Positions 42,515 through 50,387 of a stretch of 64,000 nt of DNA are shown here, one piece after another (within the stretch, counting starts at the first letter, position 1; each line of letters begins with the position of its first letter). A program made the translations under genes and the position numbers. A model generated the notes under the pieces. That model did not search any database, was not told where the DNA came from, and worked only from the letters and a program-made list of their open reading frames with translations. The stretch spans positions 682,001 to 746,000 of the forward strand of contig NZ_NQVN01000001.1 in assembly GCF_002770725.1 (NCBI RefSeq), in the 5' to 3' direction. Source of the DNA: Pleomorphomonas carboxyditropha. GTDB taxonomy: Bacteria > Pseudomonadota > Alphaproteobacteria > Rhizobiales > Pleomorphomonadaceae.

Positions 42515-43805
42515 TTTTACGACCCCGCGGCAGCGGCCCTCGTCGCGGGATGTCGTTGCGGCACCCAAAGCCTGCCCGCTCAGTTCGCGCGCATGGGAAA
42601 GGCGCATCTTGGTGTTTCCGCTACTTATTTCCCTGCTCGGCGGCTGCGCCGGCCGGCCGGAGAATGTCCTTCAGCCCGTGGCGGTGACGACCAACGATAT
42701 AAGCCGCGTCGACATGCTGGTCGCAACCACCCGAAAACCCGCTGCTGATCCCGGCGAGCTTTATTCCGGCGAGCGCGGAACGGCGATCTCGCTGAACAAC
42801 CTTACCGTTTCCATCCCGCCGGATGAGAATAGAAAGGTCGGGGAGGTCCAGTGGCCGAAGCGCGTGCCCCCGAACCCTGAGAAAGAGTTCGCCGTGCTCA
42901 AGGACGAGAAGGTCAGCTCAGAGCAGCAGGCGCTCAACTGGTTTCGCAAGAACCGTAATGCAAAGCGACAGGTGATCATCTTCGTGCATGGGTTCAACAA
43001 CACCTATGCCGATGCTGTCTTTCGTTTTGCCCAGATCACCCACGACGCGGGAACCGATGCCGCGCCGATCCTGTTCACCTGGCCCTCCCGTGCCAGCGTT
43101 CTCGGCTATCTCTACGACAAGGAAAGCACGAACTATTCACGCCGTGCCCTGGAGGATTTGATCATCCAGGCTGCCCGCAGCCCTGACGTCGGCGATATCA
43201 CGATCCTTGCCCATTCCATGGGGACATGGCTGACAGCGGAGGCTCTGCGTGGGATCGCGATGCGCGAAAAGACGATCCCGGCGAAGGTCCGCAACGTCGT
43301 GCTGGCGTCGCCCGATATCGATGTCGACGTCTTCCGCCGTCAGCTCATAGAGATGGGACCGAAGCGGCCGCAGTTCACCATTTTTGCCTCGACGCGCGAT
43401 CGTGCCCTGGAGGTTTCGAGATGGATCTCTGGTGGCGTCAACCGTGTCGGCGGTATCGATACCACCGCTTATACCGACGTGCTGAAAAGCCTTGGGATCA
43501 CAGTGATCGATACCAGCACCGTGCGTTCCAAGGACGCCCTCGGTCACAACGCCTTTGCCGATAGTCCGGAAATTATTGGGCTCCTTGGGAAACGTCTGGC
43601 TGGGCAATCCCTCGAGGGCGGCCAGGTGACATTGGCCGACCACGTCGGGATGGCGGCAATCGGCACCGTCAATCTGGCCGGGTCCGCAGCGAGGACGGTC
43701 GTTGCGGCGCCGATGTCGGTGGTTAGCCCCGAAGCGCGAAAGATCTTCCAGCGGGAACTGTCCGGGGCGTCTGGAGGCCTAGTCAATGGCGAGATCGCCT
43801 ACTGA
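42498..43805 (+). CDS. Alpha/beta hydrolase lipoprotein (DUF900 family)
   Basis: This 435-residue protein has a hydrophobic N-terminal helix ending in a lipobox-like LLGGCAG near residue 50. A DUF900-type hydrolase domain follows: VIIFVHGFNNTYADAVFRFA, LFTWPSRASVLGYLYDKEST, nucleophile elbow ILAHSMGTWL, and a late His in DALGHNAFADSPEI. It overlaps the pump gene by 17 bp. Its position at the end of the efflux operon suggests a linked role, perhaps modifying a pumped ester or envelope lipid; that is inference. Confidence 0.85.
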   Translation: MSKTIDFTTPRQRPSSRDVVAAPKACPLSSRAWERRILVFPLLISLLGGCAGRPENVLQPVAVTTNDISRVDMLVATTRKPAADPGELYSGERGTAISLNNLTVSIPPDENRKVGEVQWPKRVPPNPEKEFAVLKDEKVSSEQQALNWFRKNRNAKRQVIIFVHGFNNTYADAVFRFAQITHDAGTDAAPILFTWPSRASVLGYLYDKESTNYSRRALEDLIIQAARSPDVGDITILAHSMGTWLTAEALRGIAMREKTIPAKVRNVVLASPDIDVDVFRRQLIEMGPKRPQFTIFASTRDRALEVSRWISGGVNRVGGIDTTAYTDVLKSLGITVIDTSTVRSKDALGHNAFADSPEIIGLLGKRLAGQSLEGGQVTLADHVGMAAIGTVNLAGSAARTVVAAPMSVVSPEARKIFQRELSGASGGLVNGEIAY

Positions 43806-43855
43806 CCGTAAGCGAGGTTTTGTCCTTCGCTTTTTACGATAAAGGGAAATCGGCA

Positions 43856-44047
43856 ATGAACGTCACTTATGATTTTTCCGGTTATATTGTACGCTTTACT
43901 GGCGCTGCCAGCGGTATCGGGCTAGGCGTCGCCCAGGGAGGAAGCGCCGAGTTCGTTCATCTCGATGTGGCCTCACAACGAGAGATGGATGACATCGTCA
44001 CCAATCTTCTGCCAAGACCGGCGCTCGACCATGGAGCGCCGGAATGA
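43856..44047 (+). pseudogene. Short-chain dehydrogenase remnant
   Basis: This 63-residue frame begins like a short-chain dehydrogenase (MNVTYDFSGYIVRFTGAASG, then IGLGVAQ, the glycine-rich NAD-binding turn). It jumps directly to the later segment EFVHLDVASQREMDDIV and stops. A functional enzyme needs about 250 residues. It appears to be an internally deleted and truncated remnant. Its stop overlaps the LysR start by 4 bases. Confidence 0.7.
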
Positions 44048-45006
44048 GGCGGCGGCCATGCAGAAAACTGTCGAAGATCGATGACAAACATACCCGACAG
44101 CATCAGGTGCTCGGCACGCGGATTCCTCTTGCGGCATTGATTCATGCCGTAGCCGTTGGGGAGCACCTGAACTTTCGCCATGCCGCCGTCGCTCTTGGCG
44201 TCAGCCAATCCTCGGTCAGCGAGCGTATTCGCGCATTGGAGGAAACGCTGGGCGTGCGGTTGTTTGAGCGAGGACATCGAGGGGTGCGGCTCACTGAGGC
44301 TGGACGCTTCTTTCTCGTGCATGTCGCCGATGGAATCGAGCAGCTCGACTATGCGGTAAAGACCGCCGGCATGATCGGCGGCGGAGCGTGCGGACGCATC
44401 CGCATGGGCGTGCCCACGACAATCGCTACCGGCTTTCTGGCGGAGTTGCTGCACCGCTACCGGAAACAGTGGCCAGGCGTGGAGTTGGAACTGTTCGACG
44501 GTCGAGCCCGAGACGCGATCTTTCTGGTGCGCGACGGACGGCTCGACGTGGCCTTTGTGGCGGCGATAACCGAAGTCCCCGATTGCCACTCGCGGCCGCT
44601 TTGGACAGAATCCCTGTTCGTCGCCATGTCGGACAACGACCCTCGCGCGGATGCGAAAGGCCTGTTCTGGCGCGATCTGTGCGATGATCTCTTCCTGGTT
44701 CGCTATGATGGGACCGGACCGCAGGAGCATGACCACATCGCGCGCAGGTTCGCCGAACGGGGCCTTCATCCGAAGGTGCAGCGATGCGACGTGGATCGCT
44801 GCATGCTCTTGTCGATGATTGCCGCCGATTATGGGGTTACGCTGGCCAGTGAGGCTACCAGCCGGATCACCATGTCTGGTATCACCTTCATCCCCATTAT
44901 GGACGAACCGGAGCCGATCACATTCGGGGCCGTATGGTCGCCACACAATAACGGCAAGGCGCTTCGAGGGCTTCTGGACATCGCGCGCAAGCAAGCCACG
45001 ATCTAG
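44044..45006 (+). CDS. LysR-family transcriptional regulator (left of trb operon)
   Basis: This 320-residue regulator has an N-terminal winged HTH (NFRHAAVALGVSQSSVSERI, RALEETLGVRLFERGHRGVR) and a C-terminal periplasmic-binding-type effector domain. It is clearly paralogous to the LysR protein at 57235-58146, whose start (MLGSRI) aligns to VLGTRI here. A GTG start at 44107 is therefore a real alternative to the ATG at 44044. It converges on the end of the trb operon, the two stop codons sharing CTAG. Confidence 0.88.
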   Translation: MRRRPCRKLSKIDDKHTRQHQVLGTRIPLAALIHAVAVGEHLNFRHAAVALGVSQSSVSERIRALEETLGVRLFERGHRGVRLTEAGRFFLVHVADGIEQLDYAVKTAGMIGGGACGRIRMGVPTTIATGFLAELLHRYRKQWPGVELELFDGRARDAIFLVRDGRLDVAFVAAITEVPDCHSRPLWTESLFVAMSDNDPRADAKGLFWRDLCDDLFLVRYDGTGPQEHDHIARRFAERGLHPKVQRCDVDRCMLLSMIAADYGVTLASEATSRITMSGITFIPIMDEPEPITFGAVWSPHNNGKALRGLLDIARKQATI

Positions 45007-45230
45007 GCTGAAGCGGTCCGCCGCGCCTTGGCGAAACCGCGATCCGTGGCGATGAACCGCTCCAGCATCGGCACAATCAGCTTCACGGGATCGGTCACAG
45101 GTTGACCGGTCTCGCGGGCCAGCACCTCGGCATAGTCGGCAAGGCTGCGATGGAGTTCGGCAGGCAACTCCACCGTGATCTTCACGGGCTTGTCGTCGGG
45201 CAATGGCCCCAGCTTCAGTTTCGTCATCAT
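45003..45230 (-). CDS. DUF2274 protein at the end of the trb operon
   Basis: This 75-residue protein (KLKLGPLPDDKPVKITVELP, AELHRSLADYAEVLARETG) is of the DUF2274 family, a ribbon-helix-helix-like group found after trbI in alphaproteobacterial conjugative elements. AGGAGG lies a few bases before its start. It is the last gene of the operon and overlaps trbI by one base. It may be a local regulator; this is not shown. Confidence 0.83.
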   Translation of the reverse strand: MMTKLKLGPLPDDKPVKITVELPAELHRSLADYAEVLARETGQPVTDPVKLIVPMLERFIATDRGFAKARRTASA

Positions 45231-46369
45231 CAACCTCCTGTATTCTCGAATATCAGGTCGCGTGTCACAATGACCCTGACTGGGAAACCCGGCCGGATGG
45301 TCAACGTCGGTGCGACCTGCAACTGGCGCTGGATGATCTGCTGACCGGCCTGATTGATGGTGTCCTGCGCGCCGTCGCGAATGGCCCGGATCAGGCGGTC
45401 CTCGTCGTCGGTCGCCAGCTCCGTGCCGACGGAAAGCAAGGTCGAAAGCCCAGCCGCTTTCATCAGATCCCACCAGTGATAATCGACGCCATCCTCAAGC
45501 CCGGCATAGCCGGACGCATCCGCGCCAGGCTGGCGCTCGAGAACGATGGAGCGGCCGCCCGGCAGGATCAGGCGATTCCAGACCAGCAGCACCCTGCGCT
45601 GGCCGAAGGTCACGCCGTCATCGTATTGGCCGATGATGCGCGTGCCCTGCGGGATAAGGAGAAGGCTGCCGGTCGGACTGTCGTAGACATTCTCCGTGAC
45701 CTGGGCCGTGATCTGCCCCGGCAGGTCCGAGCGGATGCCGGTGATAAGCGCGGCCGGTATGACGGCCCCAGCCTGAAGGATATAGGGCGATGCCGGCGGC
45801 ACGACGCGATCGGGCGCGACAGTGCGCCGATCGACGGGGCCATTGAGGAAGGTCGCGTGCCGGTTCTGCGTGCCGGTCGCGCCGGTCTGCCCGGAGAGAC
45901 CCAGGTCGGCCATGCCGGGTGGAGCGGCGCTAGCAGGGGTCCCCGTGCCTGGTGCGGTCTGGAAGAAGACACGGCTTACGCGCGCGGCTTCTTCCTCGGC
46001 GAGACGGCGCTGCTCCTCGGGATCGACGGCTGGCGTCGTCATGACGGGCGGCGCAACCGGCTGTCCCCTGTTCTGCGCGTCGAGGATCGGTCGGCCGAGG
46101 TCGCCGGGCAACGCGGGGCCGAGTATTGGCCCGGTATAGTCGCGCGGCAGACCGGCGAGGCCGTCCGCCGTGGGCCGGTTCTCGGTCGAATAGAGTTCTT
46201 TGCCGCCCGGTCCCGCATCGCGGGTCTGGAGCGCGTAGATCAGCGTCCCACCGATGCCGAGAAACGCGACCGCGCCGACGCCAGCGAGCATCTTGCGGGA
46301 CAGGCGCGTGACGCGCGGGGCTTCCGCGCGAAGCCGCATCGGTGCGGCATTGGTTTCAGTGTCGGTCAT
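45230..46369 (-). CDS. trbI: Conjugal transfer protein TrbI (VirB10 homologue)
   Basis: This 379-residue inner-membrane-anchored protein spans the envelope as part of the T4SS core. It has a cytoplasmic N-terminus, one membrane segment (MLAGVGAVAFLGIGGTLIYA), a proline-rich linker and the VirB10 beta-barrel domain (ILQAGAVIPAALITGIRSDL, LLIPQGTRIIGQYDDG, LPGGRSIVLERQPGAD). Its ATG overlaps the trbG stop (TAATG). Confidence 0.94.
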   Translation of the reverse strand: MTDTETNAAPMRLRAEAPRVTRLSRKMLAGVGAVAFLGIGGTLIYALQTRDAGPGGKELYSTENRPTADGLAGLPRDYTGPILGPALPGDLGRPILDAQNRGQPVAPPVMTTPAVDPEEQRRLAEEEAARVSRVFFQTAPGTGTPASAAPPGMADLGLSGQTGATGTQNRHATFLNGPVDRRTVAPDRVVPPASPYILQAGAVIPAALITGIRSDLPGQITAQVTENVYDSPTGSLLLIPQGTRIIGQYDDGVTFGQRRVLLVWNRLILPGGRSIVLERQPGADASGYAGLEDGVDYHWWDLMKAAGLSTLLSVGTELATDDEDRLIRAIRDGAQDTINQAGQQIIQRQLQVAPTLTIRPGFPVRVIVTRDLIFENTGG

Positions 46370-47322
46370 TACGATGGCCTCCCGTCCGTGCGGACAATCC
46401 TGACGGTCTGTTGCTGCTTGCCGCCGCCAAGGCGCAGCTCGGCCGCGCCGAACAGACGGTCCACGATCAGGACGTTTTGATGGATGCGGCTGTTGGCGAT
46501 CTGCGCCTCGCCGTCCGCGCCAAGCACGAAGATCGGCGGCATTTCGCCCTGCACGATGCCGCGCGGAAACTCGACATAGACCCTGCGGCCGTCGTCATAG
46601 ACCGCGACGGGCTTCCACGGCGGATTGTCGCCGGTCAGGCCATAGCGGTAGTCGCGCGTTGCGACGGCCGGAATGATCGGCGTGGTGGGCACGGCCTGGC
46701 GCTGGCTGGCCGGTGGCTGCGGATAGGCCCAGGCGACGGAAGGCATATAAGGCTTCTCGCCGGATCGCAGCTCGAGCAAGTAGGTGCGTCGGTCGGTCGT
46801 CACGACAAGATTGGTCGTAATGTCCGGCCGGCTCGGCTTCACGAGGATATGGACGCGGCGCGTGACACCAGAACCGGATTCCGTGTCGCCGATAATCCAG
46901 CGGGCCGTGTCGCCGGCCGCAATCGGCCCCGCGCCGGTCAGACTCTCGCCCGGCTCAAGCGCAATGTCGGTGATCTGGCCGGGCGCGGCATAGACCTGAT
47001 AGAGCGCGCCTTCGCTCCACGGATAAATCTGGATGGCGTTGTAATAGCCTTCACGGCGCGGCTGCACGCGGGCGGCGGCATTGGCGTTCTCGACGCGGCC
47101 TGTCGCGGTGCTGGCGGTCTGGCCACCGCGCGCAACGGTCCAGGCGGGCGGAATATGGATCGGCCGCGGCCGGTCGTCGGTAACGGCCGCGGGGATAGCC
47201 GGCAGCGGCGGCACGTTGGCGTCATAGCTGATCTGCGGCGGCTTGTAGGTCGCGCAACCGGCCAGTGCGGTCGCGGACAGCATGACGGCGGCAAGCGCGG
47301 GTTTATGGAAAGCCTTGCTCAT
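46369..47322 (-). CDS. trbG: Conjugal transfer protein TrbG (VirB9 homologue)
   Basis: This 317-residue lipoprotein (lipobox SATALAGCATY) has a VirB9-type C-terminal domain (PVAVYDDGRRVYVEFPRG, IFVLGADGEAQIANSRIH, VDRLFGAAELRLGGGKQQ). It is the outer-membrane-complex component of the transfer apparatus. The ATG at 47322 overlaps the trbF stop by 4 bases. Confidence 0.93.
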   Translation of the reverse strand: MSKAFHKPALAAVMLSATALAGCATYKPPQISYDANVPPLPAIPAAVTDDRPRPIHIPPAWTVARGGQTASTATGRVENANAAARVQPRREGYYNAIQIYPWSEGALYQVYAAPGQITDIALEPGESLTGAGPIAAGDTARWIIGDTESGSGVTRRVHILVKPSRPDITTNLVVTTDRRTYLLELRSGEKPYMPSVAWAYPQPPASQRQAVPTTPIIPAVATRDYRYGLTGDNPPWKPVAVYDDGRRVYVEFPRGIVQGEMPPIFVLGADGEAQIANSRIHQNVLIVDRLFGAAELRLGGGKQQQTVRIVRTDGRPS

Positions 47323-48008
47323 TGGCTCATTTCCCGCGACCACGAAATTGCGTTGACGTAGATTCCGAGCGGATTGCTCTTGAGCCGGTCGACGTCGCGA
47401 GGCGGCTGGAGTACGATGGTCAGGATCGCGGTCCATCGCTCTGTCGAGGCGAGCTTGCCGTCTTCATAGTGCTGTTCGGTCCAGGCGATGCGGAAGCTGT
47501 CGGGCGAGGCGCGAATGACGCTCGACACCTCGACGGAAATCTGTTGTTTGCCGACTTTCGTGAACGGGTCGTTTGCCCTCGCGTAGTCATTGAGCGCCGC
47601 CGCGCCGCGATCCGTCGTCCACTCATAGGCGCGAAGCCAGTTCTGACGGACAATGATGGGGTCGGACGGAATGCTTCTGACCTGCTCGATAAAGCGGGCA
47701 AGGTGCCACGCCACTTGCGGGTCGGTCGGGCGATAGTCGGCCGTTGCCGGCGCGATGGCCTGCGCCTGGCCGAGCCGGTCAACCTGCACAACCCAAGGCA
47801 CGACGGTTCCCCGCGCGGTCTGCCAGACAAGCGCGGACGCGAGGCCAGCCGAAAGGATGAGAGAGCCGAACGCCATATAGCGCCAGTTACGCGCCTGGAC
47901 GCGGGCCGAGCCGATACGCTCGTCCCAAACCTGCGCGGCCTTCTGATAAGGCGTTTCGGATTGCGGGGTCTTGCCGTAATGCACGGCGGGTCGCTTGAAG
48001 ATGCTCAT
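47319..48008 (-). CDS. trbF: Conjugal transfer protein TrbF (VirB8 homologue)
   Basis: This 229-residue bitopic inner-membrane protein has a membrane segment (MAFGSLILSAGLASALVWQT) followed by the VirB8-like periplasmic domain (QVAWHLARFIEQVRSIPSDP, SFRIAWTEQHYEDG). It nucleates assembly of the T4SS. Both ends overlap neighbours by 4 bases. Confidence 0.93.
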   Translation of the reverse strand: MSIFKRPAVHYGKTPQSETPYQKAAQVWDERIGSARVQARNWRYMAFGSLILSAGLASALVWQTARGTVVPWVVQVDRLGQAQAIAPATADYRPTDPQVAWHLARFIEQVRSIPSDPIIVRQNWLRAYEWTTDRGAAALNDYARANDPFTKVGKQQISVEVSSVIRASPDSFRIAWTEQHYEDGKLASTERWTAILTIVLQPPRDVDRLKSNPLGIYVNAISWSREMSQ

Positions 48009-49318
48009 GTGCGGTCGCTTTCAGAGAGGTTGACGGAAGAACCGGAGGCGTGGCTGTCGCCGGAGCGGACGGCGTGCGCGGCGGTCTGAACGGCATGGGC
48101 TGTCTGGCCGCCCTGTCGCATCCGCTGCGCCCAGCCAGGCGATGCGCCAGCGGCCGGCGCGGATGCCGACGTGCTGCCGGCTGATCCTGCGGGCGGCGTG
48201 CCGCCCGTCGCGCCGAATCCGGCCTTCACGCCTTCGGAGAAACTGGATTTGACGCTTGCTGCCGCCCGGCGAAGCGGTGACGTGGCCGCGCTGCCTGCGG
48301 CACGTGCGACGCCGCCCAGGCCGGATGCGACGCCTGCCGCGCCGGACTGACCGAACGAACCAAGGCTATAGGCTGCGGATGCTGCGCCGGCTGCGGTTGC
48401 GCCGCCGCGCACGGCGGCTGCGCCTGCCTTCGCGGCAAGTCCGGCCGCGCCGCCTGTGGCAAGTGCTGCGCCGCCAACAGCAAGTCCGGTGCCGACTGCT
48501 GCGCCCGCGCCAAGCTGCGGACCTCCGCTGACAAGGCCGGAAGCAATGCCGGGGCCGAAGATGCCCAGGCCGACGAGCGACAATGCAGCGAGCACGACGG
48601 CCATGGCGTCGTCGATGCTCGGCGTCTGGCCGCCGAAACCAGCCGTGAATTGCGAGAACAGCGTCGAGCCGATGCCGACAATGACGGCGAGCACCAGAAC
48701 CTTGATGCCGCTGGAAATCACGTTGCCAAGCACGCGCTCGGCCACGAAGGCGGTCTTGCCGAACAGGCCGAACGGGATCAGCACAAAGCCCGCCAGCGTG
48801 CTCAATTTGAACTCGATCAGCGTCACGAAAAGCTGGATGGCGAGGATGAAGAAGGCGAGGATGACGAGCGCCCAGGCGAACAGCAGGCACGCGATCTGAA
48901 TGAAGTTCTCGAAGAACGCAACCCAGCCCATAAGATCGGAAATGGAATCGAGCAGAGGCCGTGCGGCATCGAGGCCGGTTTGCGCGACCTTGCCCGGCCG
49001 CATCAAATCCTGCGCGGTGAAGCCCGTGCCGGATGCTTTCAGGCCCAGGCCGGCAAAGCTGTCGAAAACGATCTTCGCAAGGTTGTTCCAGTTGCCGATG
49101 AGATAGGCGAAGACGCCGACGAACAGCGTCTTCTTCACCAGCCGCGCAATAATGTCGTCGTCCGCGCTCCAGCTCCAGAACAGAGCCGCTAAGGTCACGT
49201 CGATGACGATGAGCGTGGTCGCGATGAACGCGACCTCGCCGCCGAGCAACCCAAAACCGGAGTCGATGTAGCGGGTGAAGGTGCCGAGGAAATTGTCGAT
49301 GACGCCAGCGCCGCCCAT
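48005..49318 (-). CDS. trbL: Conjugal transfer protein TrbL (VirB6 homologue)
   Basis: This 437-residue polytopic inner-membrane protein has a hydrophobic N-terminal two-thirds with five or more membrane segments (GGEVAFIATTLIVIDVTLAA, LFVGVFAYLIGNWNNLAKIV). The low-complexity Ala/Gly/Ser-rich C-terminus (about residues 275-437) is usual for TrbL. It forms part of the substrate path through the inner membrane. Confidence 0.93.
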   Translation of the reverse strand: MGGAGVIDNFLGTFTRYIDSGFGLLGGEVAFIATTLIVIDVTLAALFWSWSADDDIIARLVKKTLFVGVFAYLIGNWNNLAKIVFDSFAGLGLKASGTGFTAQDLMRPGKVAQTGLDAARPLLDSISDLMGWVAFFENFIQIACLLFAWALVILAFFILAIQLFVTLIEFKLSTLAGFVLIPFGLFGKTAFVAERVLGNVISSGIKVLVLAVIVGIGSTLFSQFTAGFGGQTPSIDDAMAVVLAALSLVGLGIFGPGIASGLVSGGPQLGAGAAVGTGLAVGGAALATGGAAGLAAKAGAAAVRGGATAAGAASAAYSLGSFGQSGAAGVASGLGGVARAAGSAATSPLRRAAASVKSSFSEGVKAGFGATGGTPPAGSAGSTSASAPAAGASPGWAQRMRQGGQTAHAVQTAAHAVRSGDSHASGSSVNLSESDRT

Positions 49319-49321
49319 GCG

Positions 49322-49612
49322 TCACCGCCCTTCGCTGGTGTTGGAAGCGGGCGCGGCCGGCGCGCGCGTGCGGCCGAGAAAGCGGTCGCGAGTTTCGGCC
49401 CATACGCGCAGGCATTCCGCGTCGCTGGCGGCCGTTGCCCCAAGCTGCTGGCACCGGCGCCGCCCTTCGCGCAGCGGGTCGCGGTCGGGCTGGAGAAGAC
49501 GCGGCGGCGATGCCGGCGCGTCCTCCTTGCGGGTCATTTCGATGGCCGTCGCCGTGATCGCGATGGCCACGAATACGATAGCGCCCAGCCGGGCCAGCAT
49601 CTTGCCGTCCAT
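49322..49612 (-). CDS. trbK: Putative entry exclusion protein TrbK
   Basis: This 96-residue protein has an N-terminal membrane helix (LARLGAIVFVAIAITATAIE) and a short periplasmic part with two Cys (RRRCQQLGATAASDAECLRV). Sequence and position between trbJ and trbL fit the TrbK-alt exclusion protein, which limits transfer into cells already carrying the element. It lies 10 bp after trbJ and 3 bp before trbL. Confidence 0.85.
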   Translation of the reverse strand: MDGKMLARLGAIVFVAIAITATAIEMTRKEDAPASPPRLLQPDRDPLREGRRRCQQLGATAASDAECLRVWAETRDRFLGRTRAPAAPASNTSEGR

Positions 49613-49622
49613 GGCTGCGCCC

Positions 49623-50387
49623 TCAATTGCCGTTATTGAACATCTGCGCGTTGCCGGGCGTGTAGCCGCTGCCGGGCGTAAGGAAGCGGCGGCGTTGCTC
49701 GCGGCCCTGTTCGGCCGCCGCCGTCCGTTCGGCTTCGGTCAGCGCGCCCGCCCGGCCGTTGGCTGCAAGAAGCGCCACAAGGTCGGAAAGCTGCTGCGAT
49801 TGCAGGGCAAGGATTTGATTGCCCGCTTGCGTTGCCTGGAGAGCGCCGGTTGCCGACTGGCTGCGGCCGACAAGCTCCGACATTTGCGTGCGGTTGCTGT
49901 CGATGTTGCCAACGACACCGGCCTGAACGCGCATGGCGTCCTGCAAGCCGCCGACCGTGTTTTTCCAGCGGGCGCGGGCGTCAGCGACGAGTTGCTGGTT
50001 GCTCGCCGACATGGATACGTTGCCGTATTGCTGCTGGAACGCCTGGTCGATCTGCTGGACGTTGAAGGCGATGTTCTGCGCCTGGTTCAAAAGCTGCTGC
50101 GTCTTCTGAACCGATTGCTGAATCTGCTGGAGCGCCGAATATGGCAGGCTCGCCAGATTGCGCGCCTGGTTGATGAGCATCTGCGCTTCGTTCTGGAGGC
50201 TGGTGATCTGGTGGGTGATTTGCTCCAGCGAGCGCGCGGCGGTCAGCACGTTTTGCGCATAATTCGACGGGTCGAACACGATGATGGCGTGCGCGGGCGT
50301 CGCGATCATCGACGACACGACTAGCGGCGCGGCGAGCATGGTCGCGGCCATGAAGACGGCGCGCGAGCTGAAAGGGCGAATGGTCAT
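49623..50387 (-). CDS. trbJ: Conjugal transfer protein TrbJ (VirB5 homologue)
   Basis: This 254-residue exported protein has a signal peptide (AVFMAATMLAAPLVVSSMIA) and a largely helical Gln-rich body (SLEQITHQITSLQNEAQMLI, LQQIQQSVQKTQQLLNQAQN), as in VirB5-type pilus-associated proteins. The ATG at 50387 overlaps the trbE stop by 4 bases. Confidence 0.93.
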   Translation of the reverse strand: MTIRPFSSRAVFMAATMLAAPLVVSSMIATPAHAIIVFDPSNYAQNVLTAARSLEQITHQITSLQNEAQMLINQARNLASLPYSALQQIQQSVQKTQQLLNQAQNIAFNVQQIDQAFQQQYGNVSMSASNQQLVADARARWKNTVGGLQDAMRVQAGVVGNIDSNRTQMSELVGRSQSATGALQATQAGNQILALQSQQLSDLVALLAANGRAGALTEAERTAAAEQGREQRRRFLTPGSGYTPGNAQMFNNGN

